Notes under the pieces: model-generated
Told to the model about the DNA's origin: nothing
Seen by the model: the letters and a program-made list of their open reading frames with translations, nothing else
The model's database searches: none
Shown here: positions 1 to 6,403 of the stretch, piece after piece
How positions within the stretch are numbered: position 1 is the first letter of the stretch
How the letters are laid out: each line of letters opens with the position of its first letter
Assembly (NCBI GenBank): GCA_030044325.1
Contig: JASHWA010000197.1
Location: forward strand, 1 to 21,880
Reading direction: 5' to 3'
Source: Bryobacteraceae bacterium
GTDB taxonomy: Bacteria > Acidobacteriota > Terriglobia > Bryobacterales > Bryobacteraceae
Length of the DNA: 21,880 nt
Translations under genes and position numbers: made by a program

Positions 1-167
1 CGGGCGGGATTCCGGTGGGAACGCTGGCGATCGGCAAACCGGGGGCGACCAACGCCGCGCTGCTGGCGATCGCCATTCTGGCCGTGAAGCGTCCGGAACT
101 GCGCGATAAGCTGCGCGCGTTTCGCGCGGAGCAGGCGGAAAAAATCGCGAAGGAAGTCCTGGCGTAG
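1..167 (+). CDS. purE: PurE, N5-carboxyaminoimidazole ribonucleotide mutase, C-terminal part
   Basis: The frame is open from the window edge (codons begin at base 3) and ends with TAG at 165-167, giving the last 54 residues. They start GGIPVGTLAIGKPGATNAAL and continue into a basic and acidic helix. This is the conserved GIPVGTLAIGK(A/P)GAxNAALLA segment of class I PurE, which shapes the nucleotide-binding site of the octamer, followed by the C-terminal helix. PurE moves the carboxylate of N5-CAIR to carbon 4 to give CAIR in cytoplasmic purine synthesis. The family is usually about 160-170 residues, so roughly two thirds lie outside the window. It is convergent with the next gene, 33 bases away. 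Identity is clear from this short piece; an E. coli type (class I) assignment is inferred. Confidence 0.88.
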   Translation, partial: GGIPVGTLAIGKPGATNAALLAIAILAVKRPELRDKLRAFRAEQAEKIAKEVLA

Positions 168-200
168 CCGTGGCGCGATCCCGTTCCTGAGGCGCGATCG

Positions 201-986
201 CTATTTCCCGCTGAAGTTCGCCGCGCGCTTTTCGAGGAACGCGCGCACGCCTTCACGATGGTCCTGCGTCTCGCCGCAGCGCAGGTGCGTTTCCGCTTCG
301 CGATCGAGCATGGTCCGGAAATCCACCGACGCCGCCAGATTCACGTTCGCCTTCATATATCGATAGCTGGTAAGCGGGCCATGCGCGATGCGCGCGGCGA
401 GATCAGAAACCTCCGCCATGAGCCGTTCGCTTTCCACCACGCGATTCACCAGGCCGATGCGCTGCGCTTCCGCGGCGTCGATATTTTCGGCCAGAAAGAA
501 CAGCTCCTTCGCTTTCGGCGCTCCGGCGTAACGCGCGAGCAGCCAGGTGGTGCCGAAATCGCCGCCAAAGCCGACCTTGGCGTAAGCCGTCCCGAATTTG
601 GCGCCGGCCGCGGCGATCCGCAGATCGCAGGAAAGCGCGACTCCCAATCCCGCGCCGACCGCTGCACCGTTCACCGCCGCGAGGGTGACCTTGGGCATGT
701 TGTACAGCAGCCAGGAAAACTCCTGCGATGCGCGCAGGCCGTCGACGCGCTGCTCGAGCGTCCGCTCGCCGCCGTCGCGCGCCATGGCGGAGACATCGCC
801 GCCCGCGCAGAACGCCCGTCCGGCTCCGGTGACGACGATCGCGCCAATCTCCGGATCGCGCGCCCACTCCTTGAGCGCGGCGATCGACTGCGCGATCAAA
901 TCAGGGCTGAGCGCGTTCATTTTTTCGGGACGATTGAGCGTGAGCGTAGCCACGCGATCGCGGATTTCAGTGAGGATTTCGGGCAT
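201..986 (-). CDS. Crotonase-fold enoyl-CoA hydratase/isomerase family protein
   Basis: 261 residues, the usual crotonase length. The open frame extends upstream to 1106, but the 40 extra residues are Arg-rich and unlike the family. The ATG at 984-986 starts MPEILTEIRDRVATLTLNRP, the expected first strands, so I chose it; no good ribosome binding site is seen. The first oxyanion-hole segment is GRAFCAGGD (57-64) and the second is VNGAAVGAG (105-113). Aligned by eye with rat enoyl-CoA hydratase, the two catalytic glutamates are replaced by Gly115 and Tyr135. Asp143 in GGDFG falls where PaaG-type isomerases carry their catalytic Asp. This favours double-bond isomerisation or another acyl-CoA reaction over simple hydration. 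It acts in the cytoplasm. The substrate cannot be read from the sequence and no beta-oxidation partner is adjacent. Confidence 0.85.
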   Translation of the reverse strand: MPEILTEIRDRVATLTLNRPEKMNALSPDLIAQSIAALKEWARDPEIGAIVVTGAGRAFCAGGDVSAMARDGGERTLEQRVDGLRASQEFSWLLYNMPKVTLAAVNGAAVGAGLGVALSCDLRIAAAGAKFGTAYAKVGFGGDFGTTWLLARYAGAPKAKELFFLAENIDAAEAQRIGLVNRVVESERLMAEVSDLAARIAHGPLTSYRYMKANVNLAASVDFRTMLDREAETHLRCGETQDHREGVRAFLEKRAANFSGK

Positions 987-1056
987 ATAGAGAGGATACT
1001 GCGGGGTGAGCGGTTGGTGGCGCGTAGTGCGCCGACGACCGACTGCGGACCACGAA

Positions 1057-1674
1057 CTACGAACTGCTTTTCCCGCCCAGCCTGCCCGCTTTATACAACC
1101 GCTCATCCATGCGCGCCAGGCGGCGTTCCATGGCCGGGTCGATCAGCGGCGTGTGCGAGATGTCGCACAGATGATTGGGGATCTCCCACACTTCTTCCTC
1201 GCGCGTGGCCCAGCCGATCCGGTCGAAGCGGCCGAGATTGACCGGGCGCGAATAGGTGCGCAGCGTTTTTTCGCCGGCGTAATTGAAGTAGTGCTCGAAG
1301 TAGCTCATCACCAGCTCGCGCAGCGTGCGATACACCGGCTCGCGCGAGCGCAGCCCGCTGTAATCCGATTTGGCCACCGCGCCCCAGCAGCCGTCCACGC
1401 GATACACCGCCAATACGTGATCGGTGTCGCGCACCGCCTCGAGATCCACCAGCAGCGGCGGATGCCCCATTTCGCGCAGAGCGGCGGCGGCGAACATGGC
1501 GCCTTCCATGCAATGCGCCATGCCCTGGCGCAGCACCGTGCGCGGGGAATAACACGTGTTCTTGTGGTGATATCCGATCTCCCGGTCGAGAAAGCGCTGG
1601 ATCTTTTCGGGCGTCGAGAGGGAGCGGAAAACCTTCCGTTCCTTTGCGTTGAAACCGCCGTTTTCCCGGCTCAT
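1057..1674 (-). CDS. Transglutaminase-like cysteine enzyme, uncharacterised
   Basis: 205 residues, no signal peptide or membrane segment. A Cys-His-Asp triad of the transglutaminase-like fold can be read: Cys55 in AHCMEGAMFAAAAL at the start of a helix, His86 in DTDHVLAVY, and Asp104 in KSDYSG. Spacing and order fit bacterial transglutaminase-like proteases or amidases. The N-terminal region (YHHKNTCYSPRTVLRQ, 35-50) resembles the segment that precedes the catalytic Cys in this superfamily. The rest (110-205) is charged and not recognised. The start ATG is at 1672-1674; no strong Shine-Dalgarno is seen. The lipoprotein gene upstream on the same strand ends 7 bases before, so the two are probably co-transcribed. 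Substrate is unknown; a protein or peptide amide is the family expectation. The fold call is fairly firm, the reaction is inference. Confidence 0.7.
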   Translation of the reverse strand: MSRENGGFNAKERKVFRSLSTPEKIQRFLDREIGYHHKNTCYSPRTVLRQGMAHCMEGAMFAAAALREMGHPPLLVDLEAVRDTDHVLAVYRVDGCWGAVAKSDYSGLRSREPVYRTLRELVMSYFEHYFNYAGEKTLRTYSRPVNLGRFDRIGWATREEEVWEIPNHLCDISHTPLIDPAMERRLARMDERLYKAGRLGGKSSS

Positions 1675-1681
1675 GAAAGGT

Positions 1682-2269
1682 TCATTTTACCTTTACCGGA
1701 ACGCGTTGCACGTCGCTGCCGCCGGGGCCGGACGCGGTCACCACGTAGGTGGTATCGTGTTTCGGCGTATCGCGCGCGCAGCCCACCGCATCGTCGTGCG
1801 GCGGAACCCATTGACCCGGCCGGATGGTCACCCGGGTCGCGTTTTTCGCGTGGAAACAGACGGTTACCTCTCCACCCGGCGCGACCTGCGCGCTGCTGAC
1901 GGTCACGTCGATCAGTTTCACCGCCGGCGGTCCCGGCGCGACCGTCACCGACTGCGAAACCGTTTCACTTCCACGCCGGGCGGTGAGCGTATAGGTCACG
2001 CGCTTTGAAGCCGTGATCCCGATGCAGCGCGTGAGCGCCGGCCAGACCTTATCGACGGGCGGATCGAGCGTCACCTGGTCCGCGTTCTCGACGCCATAGC
2101 ACAGGTTGGCCGTCTCGCCGAGCGCCGGCGTCGCGGGCGATGCGTAAAAAAGCGTAATGCGCGGCCGCGCGGCCTGGGGTGGGGCTTTGGCTTCCGTTTT
2201 CGGGGCCGGATTCCCTCCGCATCCGGCGAGCACGCAACACAACACGACCGTTCCGATCCGCATCTTCAC
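1682..2269 (-). CDS. Lipoprotein with two Ig-like repeats
   Basis: 195 residues from the GTG at 2267-2269; an in-frame ATG at 2261-2263 would remove two residues, and the sequence does not decide between them. The N-terminus is a lipoprotein signal: MKMR, a hydrophobic stretch and the lipobox LAGC, with Cys17 as the lipidated residue. A Pro/Ala/Lys linker (18-36) leads to two tandem beta-sandwich-like repeats of about 70-75 residues, roughly 37-110 and 115-195. Each carries two cysteines at matching places (LCYG and RCIG in the first, VCFH and GCAR in the second) and ends in a Y(T/V)(L/V)TA strand. One disulfide per repeat would fit a periplasmic location. It precedes the transglutaminase-like gene by 7 bases. 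A binding or structural role is likely; the ligand is unknown. Confidence 0.72.
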   Translation of the reverse strand: MKMRIGTVVLCCVLAGCGGNPAPKTEAKAPPQAARPRITLFYASPATPALGETANLCYGVENADQVTLDPPVDKVWPALTRCIGITASKRVTYTLTARRGSETVSQSVTVAPGPPAVKLIDVTVSSAQVAPGGEVTVCFHAKNATRVTIRPGQWVPPHDDAVGCARDTPKHDTTYVVTASGPGGSDVQRVPVKVK

Positions 2270-2299
2270 CCGACTATTGTTATATACTCACGATTGCCT
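2270..2299. promoter_or_regulatory. Compact divergent promoter region with overlapping -10-like elements
   Basis: Only about 30 bases separate the divergent lipoprotein and zinc-ribbon genes, and the centre is AT-rich against the GC-rich background. Plus strand: TATACT at 2283-2288, one base from the consensus -10. Minus strand: TATAAC, the complement of 2279-2284. No convincing -35 boxes are seen. Transcripts starting about seven bases downstream of either box would have almost no leader. Promoter function is inferred from position and composition only. Confidence 0.4.
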
Positions 2300-2587
2300 A
2301 TGGATTTACGACTGGGCGATGTGATCGATGACTATTGCGTCAAGTGCCGCCGTCTGACCAATCACTCGATTGTGTCTCTGGTCGAAGGCACGGCCGCCAA
2401 AGTTCGCTGCCGCACCTGCTACAGCGATCACGATTATCGGAAAGAACAGCCGCCTCCCAGCAAGAAGGAGCTGGCGCGCCAGAAGGAGCTGTTCAACGCG
2501 GTTCTTTCCACCGCCTCCGCGACGGTCCCGGCCGACCCTGGGAACGATCCTCCGGCTGATTCAGGACGGAAAAAACCTCGAAAATAG
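2300..2587 (+). CDS. Small zinc-ribbon protein
   Basis: 95 residues from the ATG at 2300-2302; a TTG two codons earlier (2294) is possible but less likely. Two cysteine pairs, CVKC near residue 13 and CRTC near residue 37, are about 20 residues apart and would bind one zinc in a ribbon fold. The first half, beginning MDLRLGDVIDDYCVKCRRLT, is compact and conserved-looking. After HDYRKEQPPPSKKE it becomes charged and then Pro/Ala/Asp-rich, ending RKKPRK, which is probably a disordered basic tail. I recall similar short proteins in Acidobacteriota genomes, all without assigned function. RNA, DNA or protein binding are all possible. It stands alone between a divergent gene and the signalling operon that starts 100 bases downstream. 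Confidence 0.72.
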   Translation: MDLRLGDVIDDYCVKCRRLTNHSIVSLVEGTAAKVRCRTCYSDHDYRKEQPPPSKKELARQKELFNAVLSTASATVPADPGNDPPADSGRKKPRK

Positions 2588-2624
2588 ATCAGTTTACGCA
2601 ACTCGCCGGGTCCCCAACGCCATT

Positions 2625-2642
2625 CGCCGAATTTTCTCGGCG
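2625..2642 (+). terminator. Hairpin downstream of the zinc-ribbon gene
   Basis: A perfect 6-base stem, CGCCGA paired with TCGGCG, around the six-base loop ATTTTC, lies 37 bases past the zinc-ribbon stop codon. No run of T follows, so intrinsic termination is uncertain. It might equally be a leader structure of the next operon. Confidence 0.3.
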
Positions 2643-2689
2643 TAGCGTTGCCGTCTTGCTAAGATCGACTTGACGAAAGGTTTAGGGCG

Positions 2690-3541
2690 ATGGCAGACGA
2701 TCCCAATGGCCGGCGCGAGGAACGACGCGATTTCGGCCGGCGGTTCCGCGACCAGATCCACGAAGATATCCTGGAGCGGCACCGTATCAAAATGGAACGC
2801 AGGCGGGAACGCATGATGCGGCGCCACTCCCCGTTCGGCGGCGTGCTGGCGGGAACCATCATCGCCGGGATCGGCGTTCTGATCCTGCTCGATAACCTGG
2901 GCATCACCGTAGTCGAGCATATTTGGGACTGGTGGCCGGTGATCCTGATCGCGGTGGGCGGCGCGCGCGTGATTACGGCGTGGGGTTGGGGCGGAAGAAT
3001 CTGGGGATCGGTGCTGCTGTTCGCCGGCGGAGTTTTCCTGGCGCACAATCTGGGCTACATTCACGGCGATCCGTGGGAGTTTTTCTGGCCCGTCATTTTA
3101 ATTGCCGTCGGATTGGGAATGCTGGCGCGCGGAATCGATCGCGGAAGCGTGTTCTCCTGGCCCCAGCCGATGGGGGGCGCCTCGAGCGGCGCGGTGAGTA
3201 CCGACGCTCTGGGTGAATGGGCCGTTTTCGGCGGCGTCCGGCGGCGCGTCGAGTCTCAGAACTTCGAAGGCGGCGAGGTGCTGGCGATGTTCGGCGGCGC
3301 CAACATCGATCTCACCAAGGCCGGCATTCAAAAAGACGAAGTGCGCCTGGAAGCCAACGCGCTTTTCGGAGGGATCGACATCCGCGTCCCGGAAACCTGG
3401 CAGGTGATCGTGCGCGGGGCGGGAATTTTCGGCGGCTACGAGGACAAAACCTGGCGCACCGCGTCGGCCACCGAGGAAAAAAAGCCGCGCCTGGTGGTGA
3501 GCGGGTTCGCGGTATTCGGCGGAGTGGTGGTGAAAACCTGA
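2690..3541 (+). CDS. LiaF-like membrane protein (DUF5668 region plus LiaF-type C-terminal domain)
   Basis: 283 residues. A charged cytoplasmic N-terminus (1-48, nearly all Arg, Glu, Asp) is followed by four predicted membrane segments, about 51-69, 82-97, 103-120 and 132-149. The two WPVILIAVG motifs (82-90 and 133-141) show an internal duplication, typical of the LiaI/LiaF-like transmembrane region. The C-terminal part (175-283) has five FGG turns (FGGV, FGGA, FGGI, FGGY, FGGV), the pattern of the LiaF C-terminal beta-solenoid. In Firmicutes LiaF restrains the LiaS kinase and senses envelope stress. Here it comes 3 bases before a LytS-type kinase, so a similar sensing or inhibitory role is likely. 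AAAGG lies 9 bases before the ATG. The family call is firm; the stimulus is unknown. Confidence 0.83.
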   Translation: MADDPNGRREERRDFGRRFRDQIHEDILERHRIKMERRRERMMRRHSPFGGVLAGTIIAGIGVLILLDNLGITVVEHIWDWWPVILIAVGGARVITAWGWGGRIWGSVLLFAGGVFLAHNLGYIHGDPWEFFWPVILIAVGLGMLARGIDRGSVFSWPQPMGGASSGAVSTDALGEWAVFGGVRRRVESQNFEGGEVLAMFGGANIDLTKAGIQKDEVRLEANALFGGIDIRVPETWQVIVRGAGIFGGYEDKTWRTASATEEKKPRLVVSGFAVFGGVVVKT

Positions 3542-3544
3542 ACC

Positions 3545-4555
3545 ATGCATCCGATTTTCGATCGCCGCTGGTTCCTCGCCTACGTGCTGGTGTGGTTGAT
3601 TTTCGGGCTGATGCTCGCGGAATTGCTGCGCAGCCAGACGCTCGGCTGGCGCGAAGCGTTGCTGGTTGCCGAGCCGCTGTGCCTGATATACGCGTTCGTG
3701 TGCCTGGCGCCCTGGTATCGCTGTCACGATCTCCCCACCCGCAAGCAATGGATCGGACCGGTGACCAATCACGCGGTTGCGGCCATCGTCGCGACGGTGA
3801 TCTGGACCGAGCTGGCGCGCCTGATCGGGTATCTGGCGGGAATCTCGGACCGGCTGCGTCCGGAGCTGCCGCACCTGGTGATGATCGGGCTGCTGCTGTA
3901 CGTCGTATCCGTGGCGCTGCACTACGCGCTGTTCGCGGTGGAGCAGTCGCGCGAATCCGAAGTGCAGGCGCGCGACGCGGAATTGCGCGCGCTCAAGGCG
4001 CAGATCAATCCGCATTTTCTGTTCAACAGCCTGAATTCGATCACCGCGCTGACCACCGTCGATCCGGGCCGCGCGCGCGAAATGTGCATCCGTCTTTCGG
4101 ATTTTCTGCGCAGCACTCTGGGACTGGGCGAGCGCGAAAGCATCCCCTGGCGTGAAGAGCTGGCGCTGGCGCGAACCTATCTGGATGTCGAGCAGGTGCG
4201 CTTCGGCTCGCGCCTGCACGTCGAGATGAACGTGGACGATGACTGTGCCGACTGCCAGGTGCCGCCGCTGGTGCTGCAGCCGCTGATCGAAAACGCGGTG
4301 AAGCACGGCATCGCGACCATGGTCGACGGTGGCACAATCAAGGTAGACGGGCGGGTGAAAGCCGGGCTTCTCGAAATCACCGTGGAAAACAGCTTCGATC
4401 CCGATTCGCCCGCTCCGCGCCGGCACGGGCTGGGATTGCGCAACGTACGCAGCCGCCTGGAAACGCGTTTCGGCGCCGAAGCCCGTCTGACCGCGCAGGC
4501 CACCAAAAATTATTTTCGCGCCGAACTGGTGGTGCCGTGCCGGAGGGAAGTTTGA
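3545..4555 (+). CDS. LytS/YehU-type sensor histidine kinase
   Basis: 336 residues. The N-terminal 130 hold about four hydrophobic segments (10-28, 40-56, 75-95, 110-130) with no separate sensor domain, so sensing is in the membrane or through a partner. The kinase core follows: AQINPHFLFNSLNSI with the phospho-acceptor His157 (His_kinase family of LytS), the N box LIENAVKHG (247-255, Asn250) and the G box HGLGLRNVRSRL (294-305). This family works with LytTR response regulators. The upstream LiaF-like gene ends 3 bases before the ATG, and the LytTR-containing kinase fusion begins 79 bases downstream on the same strand, so the natural receiver is in that fusion. All expected motifs are intact. 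The signal is unknown; envelope state is inferred from the LiaF-like neighbour. Confidence 0.88.
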   Translation: MHPIFDRRWFLAYVLVWLIFGLMLAELLRSQTLGWREALLVAEPLCLIYAFVCLAPWYRCHDLPTRKQWIGPVTNHAVAAIVATVIWTELARLIGYLAGISDRLRPELPHLVMIGLLLYVVSVALHYALFAVEQSRESEVQARDAELRALKAQINPHFLFNSLNSITALTTVDPGRAREMCIRLSDFLRSTLGLGERESIPWREELALARTYLDVEQVRFGSRLHVEMNVDDDCADCQVPPLVLQPLIENAVKHGIATMVDGGTIKVDGRVKAGLLEITVENSFDPDSPAPRRHGLGLRNVRSRLETRFGAEARLTAQATKNYFRAELVVPCRREV

Positions 4556-4575
4556 TGCGTTTTTCAGATTTTGGC

Positions 4576-4602
4576 CGCGAATGCACGCGAATAAACGCGA
4601 AT
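4576..4602 (+). repeat. Three CGCGAAT direct repeats at exact 10-base spacing
   Basis: CGCGAAT occurs at 4576-4582, 4586-4592 and 4596-4602, separated by GCA and AAA, and a partial CGCG follows at 4605. The array sits in the 79-base gap between the histidine kinase and the kinase-LytTR fusion. The 10-base period puts the copies on nearly one face of the helix. It may be a binding site or a scrap of a dispersed repeat; I recall similar strings in other soil bacteria but cannot check. Confidence 0.6.
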
Positions 4603-4620
4603 ATCGCGGCTGAATTTGCC

Positions 4621-4625
4621 GGGAG
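4621..4625 (+). promoter_or_regulatory. Ribosome binding site that decides the start of the kinase fusion
   Basis: GGGAG lies 9 bases before the ATG at 4635. A second ATG at 4628 is out of frame and only 2 bases from GGGAG, so it is not the start. Confidence 0.55.
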
Positions 4626-4634
4626 ACATGGCGG

Positions 4635-6272
4635 ATGATTCAGCCCGGCGCGAACCTGGCGCATTACCGCATTCTTTCGAAGCTGGGCTCGGGCGGCATG
4701 GGCGAAGTGTTTCTCGCCGAGGATGCGCGGCTGCGGCGCAAAGTCGCGCTGAAGGTTCTGCTGCCCGAAGTCGCCCAGGATTCCGAACGCCTGGCGCGAT
4801 TCCTTCAGGAAGCGCGGGCCGCATCCGCGCTCAGCCATCCCAACGCCGCGCATATCTACGAAATCGGCGAAGCGAGCGGCTCGCAGTTTCTCGCGATGGA
4901 GTACATCGAAGGCGAAACGCTCGAATCGCGGCTCACGGGCGAGCCGCTGCCGCTGGCGGAAATCGTTTCGATCGGGACGCAGGTCGCCGCCGCGCTCGAA
5001 GCCGCGCACGCCCGCGGGATCGTGCATCGCGATATCAAGCCGGCCAACCTGATGATCGGCGCGCGCGGGCACGTGACCGTGCTCGATTTCGGCCTGGCGA
5101 AATTTCTGCCCGAATCGCCGGGCGAAACCTCCGATTCCAGCCAGCTCGCCACCCAGTTCATGACCAGCGGCGGACTGATTCTGGGAACGGTTTCCTACAT
5201 GTCGCCGGAGCAGGCGCTGGGCCGCGCCGTCGATCATCGCACCGATATTTTCAGCCTGGGCGTGGTGCTGTACCGCATGGCGACCGGGCGGCTGCCGTTC
5301 GCCGCCGCGACCCCGCAGGAAACGCTGGCGCGCATTCTCGAAGGCCGCTGCGACGCCGTCGCGCGGCTGAATTACAACCTGCCGGAAGCCTTCGACGCGA
5401 TCGTGCGGAAATGTCTCGACAAGGACCGCGAGCGGCGCTACCAATCCGCGCGAGATTTGCAGACCGATCTGGAAAATCTCACGCGAACCGGCGAAAACCG
5501 TCGCACAGGTGGCGCGATCCGCGCGGTCATCGTCGACGACGAAGAGTTGGCGCGGCATCTGCTGCGCGAGTATTTGCAGCAGGCCGGCGGCGTGGAAGTG
5601 ATCGCCGAGTGCGCCAACGGCTTCGAAGCGGTAAAAACCATCGCGGAACATAAACCCGATCTCGTGTTCTTGGACGTGCAGATGCCCAAGCTCGACGGAT
5701 TCGAGGTGCTGGAGCTGATCGACCCGGCCGTTTCGGTGATTTTCGTCACCGCCTACGATCAATACGCGATGCGCGCTTTCGACGCCAACGCGGTGGATTA
5801 TCTTTTGAAGCCGTTCAGCGCGGACCGCTTCAAAAAGGCGCTCGAGCGCGTTCGCCAGCGGCTGGGCAATCCCGCGCCGCCCGCTCCCAAAATCCCGGCC
5901 GCGGAGCTTTCCGCCGCCGCGCGCTCGCCGGAAGCGAAGCTCGAGCGCATCGTGGTCAAGGACGGCACCAAGGTTCACATCATTCCCATCGACAAGCTGG
6001 ATTACGTCGAAGCGCAGGACGATTACATCGCGCTGCACAGCGAAAAGAGAAATTATCTGAAGCAGCAGACCATTTCGAGCATCGAAGCGCAGCTCGATCC
6101 CAAAAAGTTCATCCGCATACACCGTTCCTACATCGTCAATCTGGAACGCATCGCGCGCATCGAGCCGTACACGAAAGACAGCCGCGTGGCGGTCCTGCTC
6201 GACGGCTCGCAGCTTCCGGTGAGCCGGTCGGGTCACGCGAAGCTAAGGTCGCTGCTGGGCGAAGTCGGCTAG
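4635..6272 (+). CDS. Ser/Thr protein kinase fused to a LytTR response regulator
   Basis: 545 residues in one uninterrupted frame. Residues 11-283 are a complete Hanks-type kinase: glycine loop GSGGMG (18-23), Lys40 in VALK, Glu59 of helix C, HRDIKPAN (131-138) with Asp133, DFG (151-153), SPE (190-192) and Asp204. The activation segment is rich in Ser and Thr. Residues 295-410 are a receiver: acidic pair Asp301-Asp302, phospho-acceptor Asp347 in VFLDVQMP, Thr372, and Lys392 in LLKP. Residues 437-545 are a LytTR DNA-binding domain (KLDYVEAQDDYI, FIRIHRSYIVN). There is no membrane segment. The partner is probably the LytS-type kinase upstream, acting on Asp347. The kinase part takes the place where acidobacterial kinases usually carry a membrane anchor and repeats. 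Domain calls are firm; the way the halves influence each other is unknown. An assembly error joining two genes is unlikely since no start codon is retained at the junction. Confidence 0.9.
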   Translation: MIQPGANLAHYRILSKLGSGGMGEVFLAEDARLRRKVALKVLLPEVAQDSERLARFLQEARAASALSHPNAAHIYEIGEASGSQFLAMEYIEGETLESRLTGEPLPLAEIVSIGTQVAAALEAAHARGIVHRDIKPANLMIGARGHVTVLDFGLAKFLPESPGETSDSSQLATQFMTSGGLILGTVSYMSPEQALGRAVDHRTDIFSLGVVLYRMATGRLPFAAATPQETLARILEGRCDAVARLNYNLPEAFDAIVRKCLDKDRERRYQSARDLQTDLENLTRTGENRRTGGAIRAVIVDDEELARHLLREYLQQAGGVEVIAECANGFEAVKTIAEHKPDLVFLDVQMPKLDGFEVLELIDPAVSVIFVTAYDQYAMRAFDANAVDYLLKPFSADRFKKALERVRQRLGNPAPPAPKIPAAELSAAARSPEAKLERIVVKDGTKVHIIPIDKLDYVEAQDDYIALHSEKRNYLKQQTISSIEAQLDPKKFIRIHRSYIVNLERIARIEPYTKDSRVAVLLDGSQLPVSRSGHAKLRSLLGEVG

Positions 6273-6300
6273 CCAGGAGGTTGCTGAAAACGGGGCAAGA

Positions 6301-6324
6301 ACCCGCCATTGCTGGCGCGACTCG
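6301..6324 (+). repeat. Copy of the ATTGCT-loop hairpin repeat
   Basis: CGCC (6304-6307), loop ATTGCT, GGCG (6314-6317) form a short hairpin inside a segment that matches the repeat at 21816-21844 (ACCCGC, CATTGCTGGCGCG, CTCG). It lies 28 bases past the kinase-fusion stop codon in a 131-base gap before the peptidase. It may mark the end of the transcript or be a member of a dispersed repeat family. Confidence 0.5.
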
Positions 6325-6403
6325 TACGATTTGTGCGAACCGCGGCAGTTATGCCGCTGGTGACAGCTCATTCACGGCTTGGTGAGGATGTAAACTTGAT
6401 CCC

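Noticed and set aside
168..200. Bidirectional terminator between purE and the crotonase gene
   Set aside because: GGCGCGATC occurs twice as a direct repeat, but there is no stem with a T-tract in either direction.
987..1106. Upstream extension of the crotonase frame by 40 codons
   Set aside because: The extra residues are basic, without family similarity, and overlap the end of the next gene; the family N-terminus begins at the chosen ATG.
4377..6236. 619-codon minus-strand frame opposite the kinase-LytTR fusion
   Set aside because: It shows no motif and has the composition of a complement shadow; the plus strand has complete kinase, receiver and LytTR motifs.
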